A DNA stretch of 18,281 nucleotides. Source: Gallionella sp. (GTDB lineage: Bacteria > Pseudomonadota > Gammaproteobacteria > Burkholderiales > Gallionellaceae). The position numbers were made by a program, and so were the translations under genes. Of this stretch, positions 7,779 through 17,291 are shown piece by piece (the stretch's first letter is position 1; the number at the start of each line of letters is the position of its first letter). The notes under the pieces are model-generated. The model worked only from the letters and a program-made list of their open reading frames with translations. It was not told the origin of the DNA and made no database searches. The stretch lies in contig JANYHX010000226.1 of the NCBI GenBank assembly GCA_025362155.1, positions 1-18,281 of the forward strand, written 5' to 3'.

Positions 7779-10700
7779 TATGCAGCCTCTAATTGTTTGG
7801 TGTTTTGCGCTGCCATTTCCTGCAAGGCGCGCCGATATTCGGTCGGCATCACCTTGGTGAACTTGGGCAAATAAGCCGACCAGTTATCCAGAATATGTTT
7901 GGCGCGCGGGCTATTGGTATAGCGCAAATGTTTTTCGATCTGCTCACGCAAGGCTTGCTCATCAGCCTGGTCGAGATGGTTGAAATGCACGCGGCCATGA
8001 CTTTCCGGCACAGCATCCGTGCTATCCAGCGCAGCCAATTCTTCCAGTACGGGTTCAAGTTGCACCATGGACAAATTGCAGCGCTTCTCGAAACCGCCAT
8101 CTTCATCCAGCACATATGCTACGCCGCCGGACATGCCTGCCGCAAAATTGCGCCCAGTCTGTCCCAGCACGATCACCATGCCACCCGTCATATATTCACA
8201 GCCATGATCGCCCAGTCCTTCCACCACCGCGATTGCGCCGGAATTGCGCACCGCGAAACGCTCACCCGCGACTCCTGCGAAATAACATTCGCCGGAAGTC
8301 GCGCCATACATCACGGTGTTGCCGACGATGATGTTTTCGTGCGTGACCAGCGTTGAGCTTTCTGGCGGCATGATGCTGATACGTCCACCACACAAACCTT
8401 TGCCCACGTAATCGTTACCTTCACCAAATAACTCGAACGAAATGCCGTGGGCGAGGAATGCGCCGAAGCTTTGTCCAGCCGTGCCCATAAATTTGACATT
8501 GATGGTGTCGTTCGGCAAACCGGCCTGACCGTAACGCTTGGCGACCTGATGCGACAGCATCGCGCCGACGCTGCGGTTGACGTTGCGGATTGTGCTGGCA
8601 ATGTACACCTCCCGTTGGTTGTTCAAGGCATTTTGCGCTTGCGCGATCAGCCCATTGTCGAGTGCTTTTTCCAGCCCATGTTCCTGGCTCTGCGCATGAT
8701 GGCGCGCCACGCTGGCAGGCACATCCGGTTGATGAAATACCTTGGAGAAATTCAGCCCACGCGCTTTCCAGTGTTCGATGCCGTGTTTCACATCCAGCAA
8801 ATCGCTGCGACCAATCAGATCTTCAAACTTTCGTATGCCCAGTTGCGCCATATACTCGCGCAGCTCTTCGGCGACGAAGAAAAAATAATTCACCACATGC
8901 TCAGGTTGCCCGGTAAATTTCTTGCGCAGCTCGGGGTCTTGTGTCGCCACGCCGACTGGGCAGGTGTTGAGATGGCATTTGCGCATCATGATGCAACCTT
9001 GTACTACCAGCGGGGCGGTGGCGAAGCCAAATTCATCCGCGCCCAGCAGCGCACCTATCAACACATCGCGTCCGGTCTTGAGCTGGCCATCCACCTGCAA
9101 CGCGATGCGGCCGCGCAACTGGTTCAATACCAGTGTTTGCTGCGCTTCGGCCAAGCCGAGCTCCCACGGAGTGCCGGCATGTTTGACTGAAGAGATCGGT
9201 GAGGCGCCAGTGCCGCCGTCGTGGCCGGAGATGGTGATGTGGTCGGCTTTGGCTTTGGTTACTCCGGCTGCGACGGTGCCCACGCCCACTTCGGAAACCA
9301 GCTTGACCGAAATCGACGCGGCAGGATTGGAATTTTTCAGGTCATGGATCAGCTGCGCCAAGTCTTCGATTGAATAAATGTCGTGATGCGGCGGCGGCGA
9401 AATCAGCCCTACACCTGGTACCGAGGAGCGCAGGTGAGCGATGTATTCGGAAACTTTGTGGCCGGGCAACTGGCCGCCTTCGCCCGGCTTGGCGCCTTGC
9501 GCCATCTTGATTTGAATTTGATCGGCGCTGTTCAGATATTCCGCTGTGACTCCAAAGCGACCCGCCGCGACCTGCTTGATGCGCGAGCGTAACGAATCGC
9601 CCTCCTTAAGCACCAGGTCGCGCTCAATGCGTGTCTTGCCGATAATATCGGAGAGCTTGTCGCCGCCCTTGATCTTCGCATAGCGCGCGCGGTCTTCGCC
9701 GCCCTCACCGGTGTTGGACTTGCCGCCGATACGGTTCATCGCAATCGCCAAGGTGGTGTGGGCTTCGGTTGAAATGGAACCTAGCGACATTGCGCCGGTG
9801 ACGAAACGCTTGACGATTTCCTTGGCTGGCTCGACTTCGTCCAACGGCACAGCTATACCTGCGGGTTTGATCTCGAACAGCCCGCGCAAGGTTTTCAGTT
9901 TGGTGCTTTGTTCATTGATCAGCTTGGCGTATTCCGAGTAAGTCGCGGCATTGTTGGTGCGCGTGGCGTGCTGCAATTTCGCGATGGCATCGGGTGTCCA
10001 CATGTGTTCTTCGCCGCGCACCCGCCAGGCATATTCGCCGCCTGCATCGAGCGCGTTGGCCAGCACCGGATCACTGCCAAATGCGCTGTGATGCGTGCGC
10101 ACCGCTTCTTCGGCGACTACGTTTAATCCGATGCCTTCGATCTGGGTTGCGGTGCCGGTGAAATATTCGGCGACAAAATCGGCATTCAAACCAATTGCCT
10201 CAAAAATCTGCGCGCCGCAATAAGACTGGTAAGTGGAGATGCCCATCTTGGACATTACCTTCATCAGGCCTTTGTTGATCGCCTTGATGTAACTTTTATT
10301 GGCCTGCTTGGCATCGGCTTTTGGGGCATCGAATTTTGCGGGCAGATTCATCGCCGCAATGGTTTCATATGCCAGCCACGGACACACCGCTTCCGCGCCA
10401 TATCCGGCCAGCAAAGCGAAGTGATGCACCTCGCGTGCCGAGCCGGTATCCACTACCAGACCGGTGCTGGTACGCAGCCCGGCATGTACAAGATGATGAT
10501 GCACTTTGGAACACGCCACCAGCGCGGGAATTGCTACGCGTTTGGCTGATAGCGCGCGATCCGACAGGATCAGCACGTTGTAACCATCAGCCACTGCCTG
10601 GTCGGCGGCGGCACACAATGCCTGCACCGCTTTTTCGCAACCCGCCGCGCCTTGGGTAACCGGGTAAGTGATATCCAGTACCAGCGAGCGATAGCGTCCC

Positions 10701-12487
10701 TGAGTGAGTTGATCAATGTTGCGCAACTTGGCAATATCGTCATTCGATAGCACCGGCTGATGCACTTCCAGACGCAGCGTTGGAATAGTTTCCTCGATAC
10801 CGAGCAAATTAGGTTTCGGACCGATGAACGAAGTCAATGACATGACGATCTCTTCGCGTATCGGATCAATCGGCGGGTTAGTTACTTGTGCAAACAACTG
10901 CTGGAAATAATCGTAGAACGAACGGTTTTTGTTCGACAACACCGCCAGCGCGGCATCGGTACCCATGGAGCCGGTCGGCTCTTCACCGGCGTTCACCATA
11001 GGCGCGAGAATGAATTTCAGGTCTTCCTGGGTATAGCCGAACGCTTGCTGGGTGTCCAGCAAAGAGGCATTCAGTTTTGGCTTGGTCACCGTTTCCGGTA
11101 AGTCGCCCAGAAAGTAGCGGGATTTTGCGATCCACTGTTGATAAGGCTTGGCAGTGGCGAGCTGATGTTTCAGTTCGGCATCATCCACGATGCGCCCGGC
11201 CTGCGTGTCGATCAAAAACATCTTGCCGGGTTGCAAGCGCCACTTTTTGACGATCTTGTGCTGCGGAATATCCAGCACACCCATTTCGGAAGCCATCAGC
11301 ACCAGGTCATCGTCGGTAATCAGGTAGCGCGCCGGACGCAGACCGTTGCGATCCAGCGTTGCGCCTATCATGCGACCATCGGTGAATGCCACAGCGGCCG
11401 GGCCGTCCCACGGCTCCATCAGCGCGGCGTGATATTCGTAGAACGCGCGGCGTTCTTCATCCATCAGCGGATTGCCTGCCCAAGCTTCGGGTATCAGCAA
11501 CATCATCGCGTGCGGCAGCGAATAACCGCCTGCCACCAGCAATTCCAGGGCGTTGTCGAAGCAGGCCGAGTCTGACTGGTCATCAACGATCAACGGCCAG
11601 AGTTTTTCCAGATCCGCACCGAGCAGCTTGGACGACATCGCCGCATGGCGTGCCGTCATCCAGTTCACATTGCCGCGCACGGTGTTGATCTCGCCATTGT
11701 GCGCGATCATGCGATAGGGATGCGCCCGATCCCAAGTGGGAAAAGTGTTGGTGGAGAAGCGTTGATGCACCAGCGCCAGCGCGCTGATCACGCGCTTGTC
11801 CTGTAAATCGAGGTAATATTTGCCGACCTGATCGGCCAACAACATTCCTTTATAAACTACCGTGCGCGAAGACAGCGAAGGGCAATAAAAGCCTTTGCCC
11901 TGTGCATTAGCCAAACCGCTTACTGCGTGTTCCATGGTCTTGCGTATCACGAACAGCTTGCGCTCAAAGGCATCGTCGTCATGGGTGCAATTGTCACCCC
12001 GCGCGATAAATACCTGACGCACAATGGGCTCGACCTTTTTGACGCCCTCGCCCAGACTGGAACTATCTACCGGCACATCGCGCCAGCCCAGCAGGTGCTG
12101 ACCTTCGGCGACAATCTTCGCGGCGACAATTTTCTCGCAGGCGTCACGCGCTGTCGCATCGCGTGGCAGGAACAGCATCCCCACCCCATATTCACCCGCG
12201 GGCGGCAGGTGGATAGCGCCCCAACCCATTTCATCACGAAAAAACTGATCGGGAATCTGCAACAAAATACCTGCGCCGTCACCGGCTAACGGATCGGCCC
12301 CCACCGCACCGCGATGGGTCAAATTTTCCAGAATCTGCAAACCCTGACGTACCATGTCATGGCTTTTGTTGCCCTTGATATGGGCCACAAAGCCCACTCC
12401 ACAAGCGTCGCGCTCCTGGCGCGGATCGTATAAACCTTGCTGTAAAGGCAAAGAACCCTGCTGCATTGGCAAAGAAAAAATGCTCAC
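7778..12487 (-). CDS. gltB: Glutamate synthase large subunit
   Basis: A 1569-residue protein, slightly longer than many family members. It makes two glutamates from glutamine and 2-oxoglutarate in the cytoplasm, as part of the GS-GOGAT ammonium assimilation route. The class II glutaminase domain uses Cys29 (RDACGVGF) as the nucleophile after removal of a propeptide. A central linker domain is followed by the FMN-binding synthase barrel ([38 protein letters not shown]). The 3Fe-4S cysteines are in [16 protein letters not shown] near residue 1165. The C-terminal GXGXG beta-helix ([21 protein letters not shown]) follows. The GTG start at 12487 is chosen because GGGG lies 5 nt upstream; an overlapping ATG at 12489 is out of frame and hits a stop at once. 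The propeptide contains a short tandem duplication (12431-12472). Confidence 0.98.
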   Translation of the reverse strand: MSIFSLPMQQGSLPLQQGLYDPRQERDACGVGFVAHIKGNKSHDMVRQGLQILENLTHRGAVGADPLAGDGAGILLQIPDQFFRDEMGWGAIHLPPAGEYGVGMLFLPRDATARDACEKIVAAKIVAEGQHLLGWRDVPVDSSSLGEGVKKVEPIVRQVFIARGDNCTHDDDAFERKLFVIRKTMEHAVSGLANAQGKGFYCPSLSSRTVVYKGMLLADQVGKYYLDLQDKRVISALALVHQRFSTNTFPTWDRAHPYRMIAHNGEINTVRGNVNWMTARHAAMSSKLLGADLEKLWPLIVDDQSDSACFDNALELLVAGGYSLPHAMMLLIPEAWAGNPLMDEERRAFYEYHAALMEPWDGPAAVAFTDGRMIGATLDRNGLRPARYLITDDDLVLMASEMGVLDIPQHKIVKKWRLQPGKMFLIDTQAGRIVDDAELKHQLATAKPYQQWIAKSRYFLGDLPETVTKPKLNASLLDTQQAFGYTQEDLKFILAPMVNAGEEPTGSMGTDAALAVLSNKNRSFYDYFQQLFAQVTNPPIDPIREEIVMSLTSFIGPKPNLLGIEETIPTLRLEVHQPVLSNDDIAKLRNIDQLTQGRYRSLVLDITYPVTQGAAGCEKAVQALCAAADQAVADGYNVLILSDRALSAKRVAIPALVACSKVHHHLVHAGLRTSTGLVVDTGSAREVHHFALLAGYGAEAVCPWLAYETIAAMNLPAKFDAPKADAKQANKSYIKAINKGLMKVMSKMGISTYQSYCGAQIFEAIGLNADFVAEYFTGTATQIEGIGLNVVAEEAVRTHHSAFGSDPVLANALDAGGEYAWRVRGEEHMWTPDAIAKLQHATRTNNAATYSEYAKLINEQSTKLKTLRGLFEIKPAGIAVPLDEVEPAKEIVKRFVTGAMSLGSISTEAHTTLAIAMNRIGGKSNTGEGGEDRARYAKIKGGDKLSDIIGKTRIERDLVLKEGDSLRSRIKQVAAGRFGVTAEYLNSADQIQIKMAQGAKPGEGGQLPGHKVSEYIAHLRSSVPGVGLISPPPHHDIYSIEDLAQLIHDLKNSNPAASISVKLVSEVGVGTVAAGVTKAKADHITISGHDGGTGASPISSVKHAGTPWELGLAEAQQTLVLNQLRGRIALQVDGQLKTGRDVLIGALLGADEFGFATAPLVVQGCIMMRKCHLNTCPVGVATQDPELRKKFTGQPEHVVNYFFFVAEELREYMAQLGIRKFEDLIGRSDLLDVKHGIEHWKARGLNFSKVFHQPDVPASVARHHAQSQEHGLEKALDNGLIAQAQNALNNQREVYIASTIRNVNRSVGAMLSHQVAKRYGQAGLPNDTINVKFMGTAGQSFGAFLAHGISFELFGEGNDYVGKGLCGGRISIMPPESSTLVTHENIIVGNTVMYGATSGECYFAGVAGERFAVRNSGAIAVVEGLGDHGCEYMTGGMVIVLGQTGRNFAAGMSGGVAYVLDEDGGFEKRCNLSMVQLEPVLEELAALDSTDAVPESHGRVHFNHLDQADEQALREQIEKHLRYTNSPRAKHILDNWSAYLPKFTKVMPTEYRRALQEMAAQNTKQLEAA
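12431..12472 (-). repeat. Imperfect 21-nt tandem duplication in the gltB propeptide
   Basis: Two adjacent 21-nt units (12472-12452 and 12451-12431) match at about 15 of 21 positions and encode LPMQQGS and LPLQQGL. They lie in the part of GltB expected to be cleaved off before Cys29. Divergence between the units shows the duplication is not recent. Confidence 0.7.
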
Positions 12488-12730
12488 ATATTCCCCATTA
12501 AACTGTAAAGCTCACACATTCAAAGTAAAAAATGGCGACACACGCCGCACGTCAAAATTCAAAAGCGAAAGGGCGCGGATTTTACCTTGTCTGGGTATGA
12601 TGGGCAACTGCACCTGGCGTTCCCGCTCTTTTCTGCTGACGCTCAGGGTCTTTTCTGAAGTATTCTTGACAATATTGCCAATTAAACCGTTTGGGCGACT
12701 GACCATGCAACCCCATTTTAAAAGCTGAAA
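12488..12730. other. Divergent intergenic region between gltB and tsaD
   Basis: These 243 nt must hold promoters for both directions. On the minus strand TTGACG (12555-12550) is a possible -35 for gltB, but only T-rich sequence lies 17 nt downstream. On the plus strand TTGACA (12666-12671) is a perfect -35 for tsaD, but the sequence 17 nt later is a poor -10. No sigma54 (GG-N10-GC) site or riboswitch-like structure was found. The tsaD ATG has no clear Shine-Dalgarno sequence. Confidence 0.4.
12493..12496 (-). promoter_or_regulatory. gltB: Ribosome binding site deciding the gltB GTG start
   Basis: On the minus strand AATGGGGAATATGTGAGC places a GGGG core 5 nt before the GTG at 12487. The next in-frame ATG (12466) has no Shine-Dalgarno sequence. 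The ATG at 12489 reads ATGTGA and cannot be used. Confidence 0.65.
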
Positions 12731-13750
12731 ATGCCCTTGATCACTCTTGGAATCGAATCGTCTTGCGATGAAACCGGCATCGCGCTCTACCAGATGGGGC
12801 GTGGTTTACTGGCGCACGCGCTGTATACCCAAGTCGCCATGCATAACGAATATGGCGGCGTGGTTCCGGAGCTGGCTTCACGCGATCACGTGCGGCGCGT
12901 TATCCCGCTGGTGCGGCAAGTGATGAGCAAAGCTGCGGTGTCACTCGACCAGATTAGCGCAATCGCCTATACGCAAGGGCCGGGTCTGGGTGGCGCATTA
13001 TTGGTTGGCGCAAGCATTGCAAACTCACTGGCCTATGCGCTCGGCATACCTACTATCGGCATCCATCATCTGGAAGGCCATTTGCTTTCGCCATTGCTGT
13101 CCGATCCCGCACCTGAGTTTCCGTTCGTGGCCTTGTTGGTTTCCGGCGGGCACACACAACTGATGCGCGTTGATGGGGTAGGGCTATACACCTTGTTAGG
13201 CGAAACGCTGGATGATGCCGCCGGAGAGGCCTTCGATAAAAGTGCGAAGCTGTTGGGCCTGGGTTATCCGGGCGGCCCCGCACTGGCAAAGCTCGCCGCC
13301 TTGGGTCGTCCCGGATTGTATAAGTTACCGCGCCCAATGCAGCACAGCGGCAATCTGGATTTCAGTTTCAGCGGATTAAAAACCGCCGTGCTGACCTTGG
13401 TGAAGCAAAGCGATAACGATGAACAGACCCGCGCCGACATCGCCTACGCCGTACAAGAAGCCATCGTCGATGTGCTGGCACATAAGGCGCGCGCCGCGTT
13501 GACCCACACGGGATTAAATCAACTGGTCGTGGCAGGTGGTGTCGGCGCGAACCAACTTTTGCGCAGCCGTTTGACTGAAAGCGTCGGCAGCCGCGGCGGT
13601 AAAGTGTTTTATCCTGCTCTGGAATTCTGCACCGATAATGGCGCGATGATCGCCTTCGCTGGCGCGTTACGGCTGGCGCAACAACAAGGCAGAAAAGATT
13701 ATCGCTTCAACGTCAAACCGCGCTGGAATCTGGCAGAAATTGTTCCCTGA
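12731..13750 (+). CDS. tsaD: tRNA N6-adenosine threonylcarbamoyltransferase
   Basis: A 339-residue protein, the family length. With TsaB and TsaE it transfers the threonylcarbamoyl group from threonylcarbamoyl-AMP to A37 of tRNAs that read ANN codons, giving t6A. The start [13 protein letters not shown] (residues 6-18) is the ASKHA phosphate-binding loop. The metal ligands are His113 and His117 in IHHLEGH, and the Asp of [10 protein letters not shown] near the C-terminus. VSGGHTQL and [12 protein letters not shown] are nucleotide-contact motifs. It is the only plus-strand gene here and converges on gspC. The usual partner rpsU is not next to it. The ATG has no clear ribosome binding site; AGCTG a few bases upstream is the best available. 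Confidence 0.98.
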   Translation: MPLITLGIESSCDETGIALYQMGRGLLAHALYTQVAMHNEYGGVVPELASRDHVRRVIPLVRQVMSKAAVSLDQISAIAYTQGPGLGGALLVGASIANSLAYALGIPTIGIHHLEGHLLSPLLSDPAPEFPFVALLVSGGHTQLMRVDGVGLYTLLGETLDDAAGEAFDKSAKLLGLGYPGGPALAKLAALGRPGLYKLPRPMQHSGNLDFSFSGLKTAVLTLVKQSDNDEQTRADIAYAVQEAIVDVLAHKARAALTHTGLNQLVVAGGVGANQLLRSRLTESVGSRGGKVFYPALEFCTDNGAMIAFAGALRLAQQQGRKDYRFNVKPRWNLAEIVP

Positions 13751-13832
13751 CCATTGCGCCGTTGCGGGGGAGGGAAGGGAAGACGATGGATAGTCTTACT
13801 GTGTCAGGAACCGATCAAGGGATGCAGCGCTA

Positions 13833-13901
13833 GGCAAATTTCGGCGAAGAAGCGGAGTTTACACATCAGTAAATGAGCATTCTGAGCCAAAATTTAACGC
13901 C
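13833..13901. repeat. Degenerate hairpin repeat after tsaD, relative of the 139-nt element
   Basis: Inverted arms GGCAAATTTCGGC (13833-13845) and GCCAAAATTTAACGCC (13886-13901) pair with a 3-nt gap, and an inner TTTAC/GTAAA stem (13858-13862 with 13869-13873) surrounds ACATCA. The order of motifs (GGCAAA, CGAAGAA, CGGA, central palindrome, GAGCATTCTGAG, TTTAACGCCG) matches the element at 14489-14627 (GGCAAA, CGAAAAA, CGGA, central palindrome, GAGGATTTTGAG, TTTAACGCCG). The outer terminal inverted repeats of that element are not recognisable here. Confidence 0.65.
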
Positions 13902-13926
13902 GTGATGCGCCCTTCAGCGGTTTTTT
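13900..13926. terminator. Likely bidirectional terminator between convergent tsaD and gspC
   Basis: On the plus strand CCGTGA (13900-13905) pairs with TCAGCGG (13914-13920) with one bulged base around an 8-nt loop, and six T follow (13921-13926). This would end tsaD transcription about 150 nt after its stop. Read from the gspC side, the same hairpin is followed by a T-rich stretch inside the adjoining repeat. The stem is short, so confidence is moderate. Confidence 0.5.
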
Positions 13927-13938
13927 GACCCAGTAAGA

Positions 13939-14451
13939 TTAGCGCAAGGGGGGCCGTTGGTCGGTGTAGCGGGACGAATGGGAAAAGCTGGTGGGGTTAG
14001 TGGGCATGCTGTTGCCAGGCGCATGGTTAGCCATGCCCACCTTCATTTGCGTCTTGGCGTTTTCGGGTAAGTCGACACGTTTGATCACGCCGCCTTCCGA
14101 CAATAATACATAGCGTCGATTGACTTCCTTGACCGTGACACCCGGCAACACCTCCTTGTCGACTCGAACCGCTTGTGCCGCTTTGCCATTAGCCGCCAGT
14201 ATTGCCACACTCTCTGCCGGATTGCCGGCGACTACCACGCCTTTCAACTGGAAATTACTGGCCAGCACGGCATTAGCATGACCGCCGAATAAACCCGCCG
14301 CCGCATCAAGGCTGGGGGCGGCCTGATTGGTTTGGGCTGGAGCGGCCACCGCACGCAGCGGCGGATTGAATAATTGCATGCCCCAATACGCCGCCGATAC
14401 GCACAGCGCGAGGAACAATACAAAACTTGCCAGAAGTGGTCCACGATTCAT
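13939..14451 (-). CDS. gspC: Type II secretion system inner-membrane protein GspC (short form)
   Basis: A 170-residue protein with one N-terminal membrane segment (about residues 7-25), an Ala/Pro/Gln-rich linker, and an HR-type domain from about residue 63 to 130 (NFQLKGVVVAGNPAESVAIL; VRVDKEVLPGVTVKEVNRRYVLL). In type II secretion GspC links the inner-membrane platform to the GspD secretin through this periplasmic domain. The C-terminal PDZ or coiled-coil domain of longer GspC proteins is absent; the tail (about 135-170) is low complexity and rich in Ser, Pro and Asn. The ATG is preceded by GAGAA. It follows gspF, separated by the miniature element at 14489-14627. PilP-like proteins share this fold, but linkage to gspE and gspF favours GspC. 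Confidence 0.8.
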   Translation of the reverse strand: MNRGPLLASFVLFLALCVSAAYWGMQLFNPPLRAVAAPAQTNQAAPSLDAAAGLFGGHANAVLASNFQLKGVVVAGNPAESVAILAANGKAAQAVRVDKEVLPGVTVKEVNRRYVLLSEGGVIKRVDLPENAKTQMKVGMANHAPGNSMPTNPTSFSHSSRYTDQRPPLR

Positions 14452-14488
14452 TTTATTCTCGATTAGTAATGATACATATACCCATTAA

Positions 14489-14627
14489 CAGGATGTTGAA
14501 AACGTAGCGAGCGTAGCCAAGACAAGGCAAAAATGGACGAAAAACCGGAATGTACATGGATGTACATGAGGATTTTGAGTTCATTTTTAACGCCGTATTG
14601 GCAAGCGTAGTAGTTTTAAACATTCTG
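14489..14627. mobile_element. 139-nt miniature inverted-repeat element flanked by TTAA
   Basis: The ends are terminal inverted repeats: CAGGATGTTGAAAACG on the left and, on the minus strand of the right end, CAGAATGTTTAAAACT. Nested inside are GGCAAAAATG / CATTTTTAACGCC arms and a central repeated palindrome, ATGTACAT. TTAA lies directly outside each end (14485-14488 and 14628-14631), consistent with a TTAA (or TA) target duplication. There is no ORF, so it is non-autonomous. The right TTAA supplies the gspF stop codon. Similar sequences are, from memory, common in betaproteobacterial genomes. Confidence 0.8.
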
Positions 14628-15848
14628 TTAACGTACCAGTTGATTAATCTCGATTATCGGCATTAGCACTGCCAGCACAATCAGTAATACTACTACCCCC
14701 ATCGCCAATATCAAGGCTGGTTCCAGCAGACCGGCAATGGTCATCGCGCGGCGTTCCAGATCCTGTTCCTGCGCATTGGCGGCGCGTTCCAACATCGCGG
14801 GCAATTCTCCAGTTACTTCGCCGGCACGGATCATGTGGATCAGCATTGCCGGAAAATGTTTATGTGCCGACAGCGCACGCGCCAGGCCGCTGCCTTCGCG
14901 TACACTGGAAGTGGCCGTTTCAACCTGCGCGCGCATCGCGACATTGGTCAACGTGTCGCGGCTGGTTTGCAGCGCCTGCAATATCGGCACGCCGGAGCCG
15001 GTGGTAATGGCCAGCGTGCTGGCAAAACGCGCAGTGTTCAGGCTGCGTTCAAATCTTCCGTACAGCGGCGCAGTCAGCAGCCAGGTATGCCAGCGCAGCT
15101 TGATCGCGGGCTTTTGCAATGCCCGATGCCAAGCGAAGGCCAACGCAATAATAGCCAGCAAGACGATCCAGCCATAATGCCGAACAAAATCTGAAATGCC
15201 CAACATCACGATCGTCAGGAAAGGCAGTTTTTGTTTGGTGTTGGCGAACACCGATACGATTTGCGGCACCACATAAGTCAGCAAAAAGATCACGATCAAA
15301 AACGCGACCACGGTAACAATTGCCGGATAAGTAAAGGCCAGCCGGATTTTTTGCACCAGCGAGTTACGCCGTTCGATATAGTCCGCCAACCTGGATAATA
15401 CGCGCGCCAACTGGCCAGTCTGTTCGCCGGAGCCAACCAGGGCGCGATAAATGTCGGCAAAATCGCGCGGATGTTTTGCCAGCGCAGCCGACAGTGATGC
15501 ACCGCCCATCACCTCGGAGCGTATCGAGCCGATCAGATCCCGCACATAGGCGCGTTCGGCTTGTTCCAGCAACGCAGAAAAAGCCTGTTCCAGCGGCAAA
15601 CTGGCTTCCAGCAAGCTTGCCAGTTGACGGGTAAACAGTGCCAGTTCGACATTGGATAAATGATCGCCGAATGCACGCTTTCTGGATTGACCAGTCTCGT
15701 CGAGTTGACTGGCAATCGCCTCGACAGTGATCGGCAGTAGGCCTTGGGCGCGCAAATCAGCGCGCGCGGCGCGGGCACTGTCGGCATTAACTACGCCATT
15801 TAAAGGAGCGCCGGTCGCATCAACAGCTTGGTAACGGAAGGCAGGCAC
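14628..15848 (-). CDS. gspF: Type II secretion system inner-membrane platform protein GspF
   Basis: A 406-residue protein, the typical size. It begins MPAFRYQAVDATGAPLNGVV and has two T2SSF domains (about 70-190 and 270-395), both starting with FTRQLASLLEASLPLEQAF-type or FASTLAITTGSGVPILQAL-type sequence. Hydrophobic segments lie near residues 168-192, 218-240 and 375-400. GspF anchors the GspE ATPase and the pseudopilus at the inner membrane. The start is a GTG at 15848, 15 nt after the gspE stop, with only a weak GGAC upstream; translation is probably coupled to gspE. The C-terminus MPIIEINQLVR is a normal family ending, so the adjacent mobile element did not truncate the protein. Confidence 0.95.
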   Translation of the reverse strand: MPAFRYQAVDATGAPLNGVVNADSARAARADLRAQGLLPITVEAIASQLDETGQSRKRAFGDHLSNVELALFTRQLASLLEASLPLEQAFSALLEQAERAYVRDLIGSIRSEVMGGASLSAALAKHPRDFADIYRALVGSGEQTGQLARVLSRLADYIERRNSLVQKIRLAFTYPAIVTVVAFLIVIFLLTYVVPQIVSVFANTKQKLPFLTIVMLGISDFVRHYGWIVLLAIIALAFAWHRALQKPAIKLRWHTWLLTAPLYGRFERSLNTARFASTLAITTGSGVPILQALQTSRDTLTNVAMRAQVETATSSVREGSGLARALSAHKHFPAMLIHMIRAGEVTGELPAMLERAANAQEQDLERRAMTIAGLLEPALILAMGVVVLLIVLAVLMPIIEINQLVR

Positions 15849-15863
15849 GGAATGTACTGAGTC

Positions 15864-17291
15864 CTATTCTTTAGTCACGCGCAACAATTCCGCCTGCGTG
15901 GTGGTGCCGTCGGTCAGCCAGCGCTGGCCATCTTCACGCATGGTGCGCATGCCATTCTGAATTGCAGCGGTGCGTATGTCGGCTTCCGATGCGCGGTTAT
16001 GGATTTGCTCGCGGATCAAATCAGTGGTCAGCAATAATTCATAAATACCCACCCGCCCGTGATAGCCGGTCAGACCGCATTTATCGCAGCCGACTGCGTG
16101 CCACATTTTTCCATCAAAGCGCTTGCAGTGTACGCATAATTTTCTCACCAGCCGCTGCGCAACTACACCCAGCAAGGATGACGACAGCAGGAATGGCTCT
16201 ATGCCCATATCCAGCAGCCGTGTCACCGCCGCCGCACTGTCATTGGTATGCAAGGTTGCCAGCACGAGATGCCCGGTTAACGAGGCCTGCACCGCGATCT
16301 GCGCGGTTTCCAGATCGCGGATTTCACCTATCATGATGATGTCCGGATCCTGTCGCAGAATGGCGCGCAAGGCTTTCGCAAACGTCATGTCGATACGCGG
16401 ATTGACCTGGGTCTGGCCGACACCGGCGAGCTCGTATTCGATGGGGTCTTCCACGGTCAGAATGTTGGTGCTGGTCGCATTCAAGCGCGTCAGTGCAGCA
16501 TACAGGGTGGTGGTCTTGCCGGAACCGGTCGGGCCGGTGACCAGCACAATGCCATGCGGTTGCGAAATCAGTTTATTGAATTCTTCCAGTAACGGCGCAC
16601 TCATGCCCAGATGCAGCAAATCCAGTTGCCCGGCTTCCTTGTCCAGCAGACGCAAAACCGCGCGTTCGCCATGGCCGGTAGGCAGCGTGGAGACCCGCAC
16701 ATCCACTGCCTTGCCGCCCACGCGCAACGTAATTCGGCCATCCTGCGGCAGGCGTTTTTCGGCGATGTCTAGTTGCGCCATAATCTTGATGCGCGAAATC
16801 AGCGAGGCATGAATTGCTTTGTTCGGTTTCACTACATCGCGCAAGCTGCCGTCTATGCGAAAGCGCACCACTGAAATCTGCTCGAATGGTTCGATATGAA
16901 TGTCCGATGCGCCTTCACGCAATGCCTGTGTCAGCAGCGCGTTGATAGTGCGTATTACCGGCGCGTCATCGGCGGATTCCAGCAGGTCTTCTATCGCTGG
17001 CATGTCCAGCATCAATTTGGCCAAATCCAGATCGGACTCATATTCATCAATCACCTGTGCGGCATCTCCACCGGAGTGGGCATAGGCCTTGGCGATGGCG
17101 GCCTCGAGTTCAGGGCGTGATAGCGATTTCAATTTGACACTTCCGAAACAACGGCTGACTTCCGCGATAGCACTGGGCGGAGTCGCATCCGATACCCAAA
17201 CTTCGACGACACCGCTTGCGGTGCTGTCGCGCTGTGCCAGCACCGCGAAATCGCGGGCGAATGCGTAGGGGAGAAGGCGGGGGTCGGTCAT
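15864..17291 (-). CDS. gspE: Type II secretion system ATPase GspE
   Basis: A 475-residue cytoplasmic ATPase that powers pseudopilus assembly. A T2SSE_N-like region (1-100) is followed by the core domain. Visible motifs are Walker A GPTGSGKTT (253-261), the Asp box TVEDPIEY (279-286), Walker B DPDIIMIGEIRD (315-326) and the His box GHLVLATLHTND (340-351). The zinc-binding cysteines C386, C389, C402 and C405 (CVHC, CDKC) form the CM domain typical of GspE, here with a shorter spacing than in some homologues. PilB-type ATPases are similar, but linkage to a GspC-like gene favours GspE. No Shine-Dalgarno sequence precedes the ATG at 17291. The preceding gene fragment is damaged, so a promoter within 17292-17376 is possible; none stands out. 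Confidence 0.93.
   Translation of the reverse strand: MTDPRLLPYAFARDFAVLAQRDSTASGVVEVWVSDATPPSAIAEVSRCFGSVKLKSLSRPELEAAIAKAYAHSGGDAAQVIDEYESDLDLAKLMLDMPAIEDLLESADDAPVIRTINALLTQALREGASDIHIEPFEQISVVRFRIDGSLRDVVKPNKAIHASLISRIKIMAQLDIAEKRLPQDGRITLRVGGKAVDVRVSTLPTGHGERAVLRLLDKEAGQLDLLHLGMSAPLLEEFNKLISQPHGIVLVTGPTGSGKTTTLYAALTRLNATSTNILTVEDPIEYELAGVGQTQVNPRIDMTFAKALRAILRQDPDIIMIGEIRDLETAQIAVQASLTGHLVLATLHTNDSAAAVTRLLDMGIEPFLLSSSLLGVVAQRLVRKLCVHCKRFDGKMWHAVGCDKCGLTGYHGRVGIYELLLTTDLIREQIHNRASEADIRTAAIQNGMRTMREDGQRWLTDGTTTQAELLRVTKE

Noticed and set aside
7089..7874. 261-codon plus-strand ORF
   Set aside because: It is entirely antisense to gltD and the end of gltB, which have clear family motifs throughout. 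The translation has no coherent domain.
8447..9190. 247-codon plus-strand ORF
   Set aside because: It is antisense to the conserved synthase and GXGXG region of gltB; this is a shadow frame.
12666..12694. Strong tsaD promoter from TTGACA at 12666-12671
   Set aside because: The -35 is perfect, but no acceptable -10 sits 16-18 nt downstream, so it is described only as a possibility in the intergenic entry.
12512..12706. 64-codon minus-strand ORF upstream of gltB with GGGG before its ATG
   Set aside because: The protein is rich in Arg, Lys and Ser with no recognisable features, and the ORF occupies the region where the gltB promoter should lie. A GGGG upstream of one ATG is not enough support.
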